DNA of 62,866 nt from a virus. The notes beneath the pieces were generated by a model that was not told where the DNA came from, made no database searches, and saw only the letters and a list, made by a program, of their open reading frames with translations. The position numbers and the translations under genes are program-made. The stretch covers positions 1-62,866 of IMG/VR virus record IMGVR_UViG_3300006030_000030; one strand, given 5' to 3'. This document shows positions 1-7,433 of this stretch, piece after piece; position 1 is the first letter of the stretch, and every line of letters starts with the position of its first letter.

Positions 1-19
1 GCTGCTCTGGCAATACCGA

Positions 20-45
20 GAGGGCACCTTCGGGTGCCCTTTTTA
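20..45 (+). terminator. Rho-independent terminator after the capsid gene
   Basis: AGGGCACC (21-28), a TTCG loop and GGTGCCCT (33-40) form a perfect 8-bp stem with a stable tetraloop, followed by a T run. It would end transcription coming from the major capsid gene if the right and left edges of the map join. A promoter-like sequence starts six bases later. Confidence 0.9.
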
Positions 46-50
46 TTGGC

Positions 51-79
51 TGGACACTCTGGCGTAACACTGATATAAA
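51..79 (+). promoter_or_regulatory. Sigma70-like promoter for the connector/tail block
   Basis: TGGACA (51-56) and TATAAA (74-79) are separated by 17 bases; each matches the bacterial consensus at five of six positions. It lies between the terminator and the gene starting at 169, leaving a leader of about 80 bases. The call rests on sequence only. Confidence 0.5.
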
Positions 80-168
80 GACGCAACCCCGGAACACTTT
101 GGGTGGCAGACGGCCCGGGCCGACTTCATGCAGACTGCCCCTCACAACTCGCATGAGAGGAATCTACG

Positions 169-888
169 ATGAGTGGTACGCACTATTCCGGCCCCCTGCT
201 GTATTCTGGCGCCAACAAAACCGACTATTTCGCAGGCATGGCCGATCTCCCCGTGAGCTTCAACCTGTCTACGTTCTCGCTCTTGGATGATTTTGTCGGT
301 GTTGCCATCGACACCACTAACAGCTGGACCGTGGTCAAAGACTCGGGTGCCGCTGTCGCCATCGTGGCAGACACGGTAGGCGGCGAAGTTGCGCTGACCT
401 CCACGGCTACCACGGACGACGACGGCGCCTCGATTCAGGGCAACGAAATCTTTTCGGTAGACGCTGACAAGGTCCTGTACTTCCAGACCCGGTTGAAGTG
501 CAACGACGCTGACCAGACCGACATCTGTGTCGGCCTGACTGTCAACTTCGCCACCAACCCGGAAGCCATGTTGACCGCTGCCGACCGCATCGTGTTTCAG
601 GTAAACGACGGCAACGCCTCTATCCTGTGCAAGACCGAAAAGGACGGCACTGAGACTTCCACGGATTCTTTGGTGGATCTGGAAGACAACACCTATGTGG
701 TGCTTGGATTTGCGGCCACCGGAACGGGAAGCGTTCAGTTCTTCATCAACGGCAAGCTGGTCGCAACGCACCTGACCGACATCCCGGATGATGAAAATCT
801 GGCACTGGCCGCAATGAGTGTTTCGGGCAGCGCCACGGGCACCCGTGCCACTACCCTTGACTACATCTTCGGCGCGCAGACCCGATAG
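169..888 (+). CDS. Capsid-associated virion protein with lectin/laminin-G-like fold (putative)
   Basis: 239 residues, acidic, rich in beta-strand patterns. The central and C-terminal part (about residues 90-235) has alternating strands typical of a concanavalin/laminin-G jelly roll, including VLYFQTRLK, FQVNDG and VQFFINGKLV. There is no signal peptide or membrane segment. It is the first gene after the terminator/promoter pair and, on a circular map, follows the major capsid gene, so a capsid-surface or head-accessory role is likely. The start is supported by GAGAGGA seven bases upstream. The fold is inferred from pattern alone and the exact function is unknown. Confidence 0.6.
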   Translation: MSGTHYSGPLLYSGANKTDYFAGMADLPVSFNLSTFSLLDDFVGVAIDTTNSWTVVKDSGAAVAIVADTVGGEVALTSTATTDDDGASIQGNEIFSVDADKVLYFQTRLKCNDADQTDICVGLTVNFATNPEAMLTAADRIVFQVNDGNASILCKTEKDGTETSTDSLVDLEDNTYVVLGFAATGTGSVQFFINGKLVATHLTDIPDDENLALAAMSVSGSATGTRATTLDYIFGAQTR

Positions 889-896
889 GGGGAGCC

Positions 897-1199
897 ATGA
901 GCTTCAGTAATATCCAATCGGTGACCAAGACGGCAGATGCGTCTGCTGTGGTTGGGCGCACTCGGGTGGTGGGGGTGTACTTCACCTGCACCAACACGGC
1001 AGCGTCTTTCGTCTTGAAAGACGGCACCACGTCAGCAGGCACAGGCAAGATGACAGTTACGACTCCGGCAGCCGCCGGTGCGTACGACATCATCATCCCA
1101 GACATGGGCATCCTGTTTGAAGACGGGGTGTTCATTGATGTCAGCAGTGTTGAAGTAACCAGTGTGACCCTGCTGTTTGAAGGCGGAGCGGCTGCCTAA
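897..1199 (+). CDS. Small beta-rich virion protein (hypothetical)
   Basis: 100 residues, almost entirely beta-strand-like with many Val, Thr and Ala and no charged clusters; it resembles small phage surface or sheath-like proteins. It begins eight bases after the previous gene with GGGGGA as ribosome site, and its TAA overlaps the next ATG (TAATG), so the genes are translationally coupled. The strands GVYFTCTNTAASFVLKDG and VEVTSVTLLFEGG suggest a small beta-sandwich. No enzymatic motif is visible. Function not recognised; a virion component is inferred from context. Confidence 0.55.
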   Translation: MSFSNIQSVTKTADASAVVGRTRVVGVYFTCTNTAASFVLKDGTTSAGTGKMTVTTPAAAGAYDIIIPDMGILFEDGVFIDVSSVEVTSVTLLFEGGAAA

Positions 1200-1489
1200 T
1201 GGCAACCAAAAGCAAGGGCATGGGCATCAAGACCTCGGTCAAGAGCGGTAATTTCCGCCCGACCAAGTCTGGGGCAGGCATGACGGAGAAGGGCGTGGCG
1301 GCGTACCGCAAGGCCAACCCCGGAAGCAAGCTCAAGACAGCGGTGACTGAAGACAACCCATCCCCTGCTCGCGCCAAGCGCCGCAAGTCATTCTGCGCGC
1401 GCTCTGCTGGTCAGATGCGTGATTTCCCAGAAGCAGCAAAAGACCCCAACAGCAGGCTTCGGCAGGCGCGGCGCAGGTGGAAATGTTGA
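1199..1489 (+). CDS. Small basic phage protein (DUF6321-like)
   Basis: 96 residues, strongly basic. Residues about 28-75 match a motif set I associate with a phage domain of unknown function (DUF6321 from memory): EKGVAAYRKANPGSKL, then KRRKSFCARSAGQM. The first 25 residues are a Lys/Gly/Ser-rich tail. It is coupled to the gene before by TAATG and to the gene after by TGATG. It opens a run of five tiny basic genes between the capsid accessory genes and the connector genes; these may be DNA-associated or virion-internal proteins, but that is inference. Confidence 0.65.
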   Translation: MATKSKGMGIKTSVKSGNFRPTKSGAGMTEKGVAAYRKANPGSKLKTAVTEDNPSPARAKRRKSFCARSAGQMRDFPEAAKDPNSRLRQARRRWKC

Positions 1490-1683
1490 TGAAGAAGGCC
1501 GCTCCCCAAAAGTCCAAGGTCAACGCGGCAGGCAACTACACGAAGCCTGCGCTTCGGGAGCGCCTCTTCAACCAGATCAAGGGGCAAGCTGTTCAAGGCA
1601 CCCGCGCAGGACAGTGGAGCGCCCGTAAGGCACAGCTGCTGGCCAAGAAGTACAAGGAAGCCGGAGGAGGCTACCGAGACTGA
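1489..1683 (+). CDS. Small basic phage protein, unknown function
   Basis: 64 residues from the ATG that overlaps the previous stop (TGATG), with AGGTGG eight bases upstream. A GTG at 1477 and an ATG at 1483 are in-frame alternatives but sit too close to, or before, the ribosome site. The core KSKVNAAGNYTKP, then GQWSARKAQLLAKKYKEAG, is a recognisable conserved pattern in phage proteins of unknown function. It is basic and probably helical in its C-terminal half, and is coupled to the next gene through TGATGA. Confidence 0.65.
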   Translation: MKKAAPQKSKVNAAGNYTKPALRERLFNQIKGQAVQGTRAGQWSARKAQLLAKKYKEAGGGYRD

Positions 1684-1925
1684 TGAAGAAGACGCAGCAG
1701 TCATTGAAGCAATGGACTGACCAAAAGTGGCGCACCAAGTCTGGAAAGCCATCGAGCAAGACCGGGGAGCGGTACCTTCCGGAGGCCGCCATCAATGCCC
1801 TGACCCCGGCGGAATATGCAGCCACTTCTCGCAAGAAGCGGGAAGACACCAGCAAGGGAAAGCAGTTTTCGAAGCAGCCTAAAAAGATCGCAAGTAAAGT
1901 GCGTAGCTACAGGAGCAAGTCATGA
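1683..1925 (+). CDS. Small basic phage protein (DUF5872-like)
   Basis: 80 residues, very basic. Contains WRTKSGKPSS, TGERYLPEAAI and EYAATSRKKREDT followed by KGKQFSKQPKKIA, a pattern I recall as a small phage/bacterial domain of unknown function (DUF5872); the assignment is from memory. It overlaps the genes on both sides by 1-4 bases. Membership of the basic-protein string suggests a nucleic-acid-contacting or virion-packaged role, which is inference. Confidence 0.65.
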   Translation: MKKTQQSLKQWTDQKWRTKSGKPSSKTGERYLPEAAINALTPAEYAATSRKKREDTSKGKQFSKQPKKIASKVRSYRSKS

Positions 1926-2095
1926 AGAACAAGATGAAGATGGTCGAGAAGAATGGCAAGAAGGTTCCTGCTTTCGCTGCTGACGGCGTAGGCAAGATGA
2001 AGAAGGGCGGCATGGCCTCGGACGACATGGGCCGTGCCGTGAAGCGTAAAACTGCGGACGTTAAGGGCCGCGCTATGAAGACAAGAGGTAAGTAA
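1922..2095 (+). CDS. 57-residue Lys/Met-rich protein with KKGGMA motif
   Basis: 57 residues, under many gene-finder cut-offs. The ATG overlaps the previous stop (ATGA) and the TAA is one base before the next ATG. Very basic, with no predicted hydrophobic segment. It carries KKGGMASDD, a double-glycine motif also present twice in the next protein and, in related forms, in the large internal virion proteins of this phage. Placement and coupling support translation; the function is unknown. Confidence 0.6.
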   Translation: MKNKMKMVEKNGKKVPAFAADGVGKMKKGGMASDDMGRAVKRKTADVKGRAMKTRGK

Positions 2096-2096
2096 A

Positions 2097-2312
2097 ATGG
2101 CTGGACGTGGAATGGGTGCCGCTACCAAAGGCGGCGGTTGCGTTGAAAGTGGCCCGAAAAACCGCATGGTTTCCGAAACCAGCCGAAAGACAGGCCCTGT
2201 CATGATGAAGAAGGGTGGCATGGCCATCAATCAGCACAAGAAGATGGCGATGGGCATGATGGGCGGCGGCATGGCCAAGAAGTACCGCAAAGGCGGCATG
2301 GCGTGTGACTGA
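2097..2312 (+). CDS. 71-residue Gly/Met/Lys-rich protein with two KGGMA motifs
   Basis: 71 residues of low complexity: Gly-rich start, a basic middle, then KKGGMAINQ and, at the C-terminus, KGGMACD. It looks disordered and basic, like the gene before, with which it shares the KKGGMA element, so the two may be diverged duplicates. Its stop overlaps the ATG of the connector gene (TGATGG), placing it directly upstream of virion assembly genes. No domain recognised. Confidence 0.6.
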   Translation: MAGRGMGAATKGGGCVESGPKNRMVSETSRKTGPVMMKKGGMAINQHKKMAMGMMGGGMAKKYRKGGMACD

Positions 2313-2977
2313 TGGCAACTTCAGGAACGACGGACTTCAATCTCAACATAGATGATCTTGTTGAGGAATCGTTTGAGCGGTGTGGCATGAGGATGACCTC
2401 TGGCTACCAGCTCACCTCTGCCCGTCGTTCCTTGAATTTGCTGTTTCTTGACTGGGCCAACAGGGGCTTAAACCTCTGGACCATCGAGGAAGCCACGTAT
2501 GCGCTGGTGCAGGGCAGCCGTGAGCTGACGCTGCCGACGGACACGGTCAACGTCTTGTCTGCGGTTATTCGATTGACGCAACAAGGCCAGCAGACAGACA
2601 TCACCGTGGACCGCATAAGCCGCGAGGATTATTTGGAGCTCCCTGACAAGCTGACGCAGGCCCGTCCGGCGCAGTACTACGTTCAGCGGGCCAACCCCAC
2701 AAAAGTGTTCTTGTACCCTGCTGCCGATCAGCCTTATACGTTCGTCTACTACAGGATTCGTCGAATTCAAGATGCCGGTGGTTACACCAACACGGCGGAT
2801 GTCAACTTCCGGTTTTTGCCGTGCCTTGTGTCGGGGTTGGCATATATGCTTTCCTTGAAGTTTGCACCAGAGCGAACCGCGGGCCTCAAGCAGTTGTACG
2901 AAGAAGATTTCCAGCGTGCCGCACTAGAGGACAGGGACACCGCAAGCATTCATCTTGTTCCAGACTTCGGGGGGTGA
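2312..2977 (+). CDS. Head-tail connector / tail accessory protein (P22 gp4-like)
   Basis: 221 residues. The N-terminal helical region (VEESFERCG, TSARRSLNLLFLDWANRG, LWTIEE) followed by a beta-rich part (RELTLPTDTVNVLSAVIR, FVYYRIRRIQDAG) and a C-terminal helix near RFLPCLVSGLAYML is the pattern of phage head-completion proteins that dock under the portal, as P22 gp4 or T7 gp11 do. It is followed by a zinc-ribbon protein and an SU10-type adaptor, consistent with a connector cluster. Assigned by motif memory; its exact position in the connector stack is uncertain. Confidence 0.8.
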   Translation: MATSGTTDFNLNIDDLVEESFERCGMRMTSGYQLTSARRSLNLLFLDWANRGLNLWTIEEATYALVQGSRELTLPTDTVNVLSAVIRLTQQGQQTDITVDRISREDYLELPDKLTQARPAQYYVQRANPTKVFLYPAADQPYTFVYYRIRRIQDAGGYTNTADVNFRFLPCLVSGLAYMLSLKFAPERTAGLKQLYEEDFQRAALEDRDTASIHLVPDFGG

Positions 2978-2978
2978 G

Positions 2979-3329
2979 ATGGCATTTGCAACAGGCAAGT
3001 TCTCCTTCGGCCTTTGTGACTACTGTGGCCAGCGCTACCCCTATCAAGTTCTGCGCAAGAACTGGCGTGGCTTCATGGTGTGTCCTGAAGACTACGAGCC
3101 GAAAGAGCCCCAGCTGGATCCCTTGAACTACCGCGGTGACGCGATAGCCCTAAGAGATCCCAGACCTGATAGAATTGAACCCGTGGTAGTGTACTTGGGA
3201 GTCCCTGCTGACTCTGCATTCCAGAGCATCGGCAGCGCCACCAATACCGTGAACATGAGGCCATTCCCGCAGCAGAATGCTGTTCTGGGAGTGGGTCAAG
3301 TAGGCCGTGTGACCATAGTGATAACCTGA
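2979..3329 (+). CDS. Zinc-ribbon virion/connector-associated protein
   Basis: 116 residues from the ATG at 2979, directly after a GGGGGGTGAG ribosome site; an upstream TTG (2955) is unlikely because it lies inside the preceding gene. Cys13-X2-Cys16 and Cys35 followed by PEDYEP form a degenerate zinc ribbon with three cysteines visible. The C-terminal half is beta-rich and ends in VGRVTIVIT. It lies between the connector protein and the adaptor, so it is probably a small structural or assembly protein of the neck. Ends with TGATGA coupling to the next gene. Confidence 0.65.
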   Translation: MAFATGKFSFGLCDYCGQRYPYQVLRKNWRGFMVCPEDYEPKEPQLDPLNYRGDAIALRDPRPDRIEPVVVYLGVPADSAFQSIGSATNTVNMRPFPQQNAVLGVGQVGRVTIVIT

Positions 3330-3985
3330 TGACATACGACGAGCTGGTTACAAATATTCGGAACTACACCGAGGTCGACAGCAACGTGTTCACCAACGCG
3401 GTGATCAACACGTTCATCACCATGGCCGAGAACCGGATCCTGCGGGACATTGATCTGGACGTGTTCAAAAAAGAATCCACGGGCACGATGACCAGTGGCA
3501 ACAAGTTCCTGAGCGCCCCGAGTGACATCTTGACTCATCGGTACATGATGATCACGAACTCTGGGGATCAGATATTCTTGGACTTCCGAGACACGTCGTT
3601 CATGAAGGAGTACTGGGCAGACGGCTCTGAGACAGGCGTGCCGAAGTACTACTCGGTCTGGGACCAGAATACCTTCTACGTGGCGCCGACGCCGAACAGC
3701 AATTACTCAGTGGAGCTGGGCTACATCTATCGGCCGGCGCAGCTGTCCTCGACCAATCCGACCACGTGGATCAGCAACAATGCTCCCGAGGCCCTCCTGT
3801 ATGCCTGCCTGATTCAGGCCTACAGCTACACGAAGGGCCCGACAGAGATGCTGAATTTCTTCACGGCAAGTTACCAGCAAGCGATTCAGGGTCTGGGTAT
3901 CGAGCAGCAGGGTCGCCGTCGCCGTGACGAGTACCGTGACGGCATGATTCGCCTGCCTGTAAAATCAGAATCACCGGGGCCATAA
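3329..3985 (+). CDS. Phage adaptor/neck protein (SU10 adaptor-like)
   Basis: 218 residues. Begins MTYDELVTNIRNYTE, then FITMAENRILRDIDLDVFKK, APSDIL and VPKYYSVWDQNTFYVAPTPNSNY, the typical layout of short-tailed phage adaptor proteins that sit between portal and tail hub (SU10-type, by motif memory). The C-terminal part is helical and ends with the basic GRRRRDEYRDG segment usual in this family. Overlaps the previous gene by one base. A structural role in the neck is well supported by context. Confidence 0.8.
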   Translation: MTYDELVTNIRNYTEVDSNVFTNAVINTFITMAENRILRDIDLDVFKKESTGTMTSGNKFLSAPSDILTHRYMMITNSGDQIFLDFRDTSFMKEYWADGSETGVPKYYSVWDQNTFYVAPTPNSNYSVELGYIYRPAQLSSTNPTTWISNNAPEALLYACLIQAYSYTKGPTEMLNFFTASYQQAIQGLGIEQQGRRRRDEYRDGMIRLPVKSESPGP

Positions 3986-3988
3986 AAC

Positions 3989-4276
3989 ATGATCAGTACT
4001 ATTGGCGGTGCGGAGCTGGGGGAAGTAAAAGCCATGTTGGTCTCTGGCCGTGGTTTTACCCCGGAAGAAGTGGCCGAGCAGGCGCTTAACAAGATCATCT
4101 CAGTTGGCGGTAACAGTCACCCTGTCATCCGTGATCAGGCTGAGGCGTTCAAAAATGAAATACGTGGGGTGCTAGTTCACTACATGCGACAGGCCGTGAG
4201 GTCTAACCACACTACGTTGGCAAACCGTTTCCGCGCCGCTGGGCACCCGGAACTTGTGAAATTACTGGAGAGTTAA
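3989..4276 (+). CDS. Small helical phage protein, unknown function
   Basis: 95 residues, mostly helical: EVAEQALNKIISVG, RDQAEAFKNEIRGVLVHYMRQAV and a C-terminal LANRFRAAGHPEL. Similar small proteins often follow the adaptor gene in short-tailed phages, but I know no function. It begins four bases after the adaptor gene and ends two bases before the next gene. No membrane segment or catalytic motif. Confidence 0.6.
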   Translation: MISTIGGAELGEVKAMLVSGRGFTPEEVAEQALNKIISVGGNSHPVIRDQAEAFKNEIRGVLVHYMRQAVRSNHTTLANRFRAAGHPELVKLLES

Positions 4277-4277
4277 C

Positions 4278-4736
4278 ATGGCTATTACCGTCACTACCGC
4301 AATGCCCACCAGCTTCAAAGTTGAGTTGCTCAAGGGTTTGCACGACTTTACGGCGTCTACTGGCGATACATTTAAGATCGCTTTGCTGAAATCTGCTTCT
4401 GCAGGTAGCGGCACTTATGGCGCTGCGAGCACCAACTATTCCAACATCACCGGCAACAGCGACGAGGCCAGCGGCACCGGCTACACGGCTGGTGGTAACA
4501 CGCTTACCAACGTCACTCCGACTTCTGACGGCACCACTGCGATCACTGACTTTGCTGATACTACGTGGTCCAGCGCGTCGTTCACTACTTGTGGGGCGAT
4601 GATCTATAACACCAACAACTCAAACTCTGCGTGTGCGGTGTTGAGCTTTGGTGGAGATCAGACTGTGAGTTCCGGTGACTTCCAGATTCAGTTCCCTGCA
4701 GCAGCTGCAGCTACGGCGATCATTCGTATTGCGTGA
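4278..4736 (+). CDS. Beta-rich virion protein (tail appendage or head protein)
   Basis: 152 residues, rich in Ala, Thr, Ser and Gly with few charges. Begins MAITVTTAMPTSFKVELLKGLHDF and continues with TFKIALLKSAS; the rest alternates strands and loops (TGYTAGGNTLTNVTP, TTCGAMIYNTN, GDFQIQFP). This is a common pattern for small phage appendage proteins. It marks the start of the tail-fibre cassette; after it the DNA becomes visibly more AT-rich. Function inferred from composition and place. Confidence 0.6.
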   Translation: MAITVTTAMPTSFKVELLKGLHDFTASTGDTFKIALLKSASAGSGTYGAASTNYSNITGNSDEASGTGYTAGGNTLTNVTPTSDGTTAITDFADTTWSSASFTTCGAMIYNTNNSNSACAVLSFGGDQTVSSGDFQIQFPAAAAATAIIRIA

Positions 4737-4744
4737 GGTAAGTT

Positions 4745-5413
4745 ATGGCGCTGGTTCTTAAAGACAGAGTAAAAGAGACCTCGACTACGGCGGGTACAGG
4801 CACGCTTACGCTGGCCGGAGCCGTAGCGGGGTATCAGTCTTTTTCCGTAATCGGCGACAGTAACACTACCTATTATGCAATTGTTGATGGGACGGCCAAT
4901 ACGTGGGAAATAGGTATTGGTACCTATACGGCTAGCGGTACGACCCTTTCTAGGGATACGGTCCTTGAGTCTAGTAGCGGTGGAAGTGCGGTTTCTTTTT
5001 CCTCTAACTCCAAAGATGTTTTTGTAACTTATCCGGCGGAACGCGCTGTCGCTACTGACGCCACGCAAACTCTTTCGGGTAAAACAATTACAAACCTAGT
5101 GTTTGACGGTAATTACACTGAAGACGTATTTACTATTTCTGACGGTGCTTCGGTTGATTTAAATCCAGCTAACGGAACTATCCAATTATGGACGTTGGGG
5201 GCAAACCGATCACCTACGGCATCTTCGTTTGCTTCTGGGCAATCCATGTCATTGATGATTGACGATGGTAGTGCGTACACCATTACATGGCCTAGCGTAA
5301 CTTGGAAGACAGACGGGGGAGTCGCCCCCACTTTACAAACTACAGGGTATACGATAGTCCAACTTTGGAAAGTAAGCACCACGCTTTACGGCGCTAGGGT
5401 CGGTGATGCGTAA
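4745..5413 (+). CDS. Tail fibre/appendage protein with conserved KDRVKET N-terminus
   Basis: 222 residues. The first 100 residues (LKDRVKETSTT, GYQSFSVIGDSNTTYYAIVDG, WEIGIGTYTASGTTLSRDTVL, VFVTYPAE) match a domain I recall at the start of many phage fibre proteins, probably an attachment module. The rest is beta-rich with a compact C-terminal domain (SMSLMIDDGSAYTITWP, YTIVQLWK). The gene begins the AT-rich tail segment and its stop overlaps the next ATG (TAATG). Probable host-contact or baseplate-proximal fibre subunit. Confidence 0.65.
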   Translation: MALVLKDRVKETSTTAGTGTLTLAGAVAGYQSFSVIGDSNTTYYAIVDGTANTWEIGIGTYTASGTTLSRDTVLESSSGGSAVSFSSNSKDVFVTYPAERAVATDATQTLSGKTITNLVFDGNYTEDVFTISDGASVDLNPANGTIQLWTLGANRSPTASSFASGQSMSLMIDDGSAYTITWPSVTWKTDGGVAPTLQTTGYTIVQLWKVSTTLYGARVGDA

Positions 5414-6984
5414 TGCTTACCGGGAAACTACTTAGCGTTACGCAGCAGCCAGCTACTTGGAGTTTAGCTTCCTACTCAGATTTATATGTACAGCAGTTTT
5501 CTGTTACTTCGCAAGAGGGTATTCCCCAAGGGTTATTTTTTAAGCCTGACGGTACAAAAATGTACATAGTAGGAAGTGGGGGGGACGAAGTTAATGAGTA
5601 CACTCTTTCTTCTGCGTGGGATATACAGACAGCTAGTTTCGTTCAATTATTTTCAGTAGCTTCACAAGATACTATTCCGCAAGGATTGTTTTTTACATCC
5701 GATGGGTTGGGTATGTATGTGGTCGGGCAAACTAACGACAATGTGTACCAGTATTCTCTAGGTACCGCATGGAATATAAGTACTGCAAGTTATGTAAGAA
5801 GTTTTTCTGTAGCAACACAAGACACTACCCCGACTGACGTTTTCTTCAAACCCGACGGTACAAAGATGTATGTTTTGGGGAACTCAGGGAACGACGTTAA
5901 TGAGTACACATTATCTACCGCATGGGATATAAGCACAGCTAGTTACGTGCAAGTGTTTTCGGTATCTGCGCAAGATACCAATCCGGAGGGGTTGTTTTTT
6001 ACTTCTGATGGGCTAGGGATGTATGTAGTTGGTTCGATTAACCTTAGTGTGTATCAGTACTCTCTGGGTACCGCATGGAATATAAGTACGGCCAGTTATA
6101 TCAGGACTCTTTCTATAGCTTCAGCTGAAGGGTCGCCTAGCGGACTTTCGTTTTCTACTGACGGTACTCAGTTATATGTAGTGGGAACTGAGTTTGATAC
6201 CGTATCTAGGTTTTTGCTTACCACTGCGTGGAACATAGGTTCAGCCAAAGTTCCTACCTCAATGTCTACTGGTTCGCAGTCCAGTGGGGGGCGAGCAATT
6301 TCGTTCAAGCCAGATGGAACAGTTTTGTATCGCGTGGCAACCAGCAATGACGCAGTGTACGAATACAGCCTATCAACACCGTGGGATATAACTACGTCTA
6401 CCTATGTACGTAGTGTTTCTGTGGCTTCACAGGATACTGTCCCCACCGGGTTGTTTTTCAAGCCGGACGGACTAAAGATGTACATGGTGGGGCAAACAAA
6501 TGACACTGTACGGGAATACACATTAGCTACTGCATGGGATGTAAGCACTGCTACGTACAGCCAAGGTTTTTCTGTGGCAACACAAGAGGGCGCACCAACT
6601 GCGCTTCAGTTCAAAGCTGACGGCACAAAAATGTACGTTATGGGTTCTGTAGGAGATAATGTCAACGAATATAATCTCTCTACGGCGTGGGACATAAGTA
6701 CAGCCAGTTATGTGCAAGTGTTTTCAGTGGCAACTCAGGAAACACTCCCGACTTCGCTGTTTTTTAAACCGGACGGCACCGTGATGTACGTTGGGGGGGG
6801 TACGCTTAAACTGTATCAATACGGACTCGCCACACCGTGGGATGTTAGTACAGCAAGTTATTCGGGTCAGAGTTTTGCGTTTGAGCCTTCTGGTCCTGCT
6901 TCAGCAGCGGGGATTGCGTTTAATGACATAGGGTCTAGGCTGTTTATAGCTGCGGCCACGTTGGTGTATCAATTTTCGCTGTAA
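5413..6984 (+). CDS. Tail appendage beta-propeller of ten ~51-residue repeats
   Basis: 523 residues made of ten repeats of about 51 residues after a short N-terminal segment. Each repeat reads roughly FSVA(T/S)Q(D/E)..P..LFFKPDGTKMYV.G...D.VNEYTLSTAWDISTASYV, a four-strand blade pattern like YVTN-type beta-propellers. Repeats 1 and 3 resemble each other, as do 2 and 4 (TSDGLGMYVVG, LGTAWNISTASY), so a two-repeat unit was duplicated. The last repeat is diverged and probably closes the ring. No enzyme motif is visible. Its place in the fibre cassette suggests a receptor-binding or appendage role; the codon usage is AT-rich compared with the rest of the genome. Confidence 0.75.
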   Translation: MLTGKLLSVTQQPATWSLASYSDLYVQQFSVTSQEGIPQGLFFKPDGTKMYIVGSGGDEVNEYTLSSAWDIQTASFVQLFSVASQDTIPQGLFFTSDGLGMYVVGQTNDNVYQYSLGTAWNISTASYVRSFSVATQDTTPTDVFFKPDGTKMYVLGNSGNDVNEYTLSTAWDISTASYVQVFSVSAQDTNPEGLFFTSDGLGMYVVGSINLSVYQYSLGTAWNISTASYIRTLSIASAEGSPSGLSFSTDGTQLYVVGTEFDTVSRFLLTTAWNIGSAKVPTSMSTGSQSSGGRAISFKPDGTVLYRVATSNDAVYEYSLSTPWDITTSTYVRSVSVASQDTVPTGLFFKPDGLKMYMVGQTNDTVREYTLATAWDVSTATYSQGFSVATQEGAPTALQFKADGTKMYVMGSVGDNVNEYNLSTAWDISTASYVQVFSVATQETLPTSLFFKPDGTVMYVGGGTLKLYQYGLATPWDVSTASYSGQSFAFEPSGPASAAGIAFNDIGSRLFIAAATLVYQFSL

Positions 6985-6995
6985 GGGTTTTTATT

Positions 6996-7433
6996 ATGTA
7001 CGCAAAGCTATTGGCAGATGGGTCTATCAAAGCTCCTTACTACTTAGTTGATCTACAACGAGATTACCCCCACACTTCGTTCCCTTCGACTATTACCCAA
7101 GCCGTGCTAGATGAGTTTGGTGTAGCGGTAGTTTCAGAAACGCCGCCTCCCGAAGTAGATTTGGCAACAAGTCGGGCAACGTATACTGTAGTTCGTAACG
7201 AAGGTAAGTACCAACAGGTATGGGAGGTAACACACCTACCAGTGGAAACTGCCTCTCAGAATGTAAGAGAGCGGCGCGACGATAAATTACGAGCATCAGA
7301 CTGGACGCAGATACCGGACGCTACCGTCAATCAAACTTCTTGGGCTTCGTATAGGCAGGCGTTGAGAGATGTTCCCCAGCAAGCGGGATTTCCTTTTTCT
7401 GTAGTGTGGCCCAACCCCCCAACAGGACTTTAA
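6996..7433 (+). CDS. Tail fibre assembly chaperone-like protein
   Basis: 145 residues. The C-terminal half contains VRERRDDKLRASDWTQIPDA, then WASYRQALRDVPQQAGFP and VWPNPP, the signature of phage tail assembly chaperones that follow fibre genes (Phage_tail_APC type, by motif memory). The N-terminal half is a small beta-rich domain that may bind its fibre client. Found directly after the propeller gene and one base before the repeat-rich gene at 7434, consistent with helping to fold one of them. Confidence 0.75.
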   Translation: MYAKLLADGSIKAPYYLVDLQRDYPHTSFPSTITQAVLDEFGVAVVSETPPPEVDLATSRATYTVVRNEGKYQQVWEVTHLPVETASQNVRERRDDKLRASDWTQIPDATVNQTSWASYRQALRDVPQQAGFPFSVVWPNPPTGL

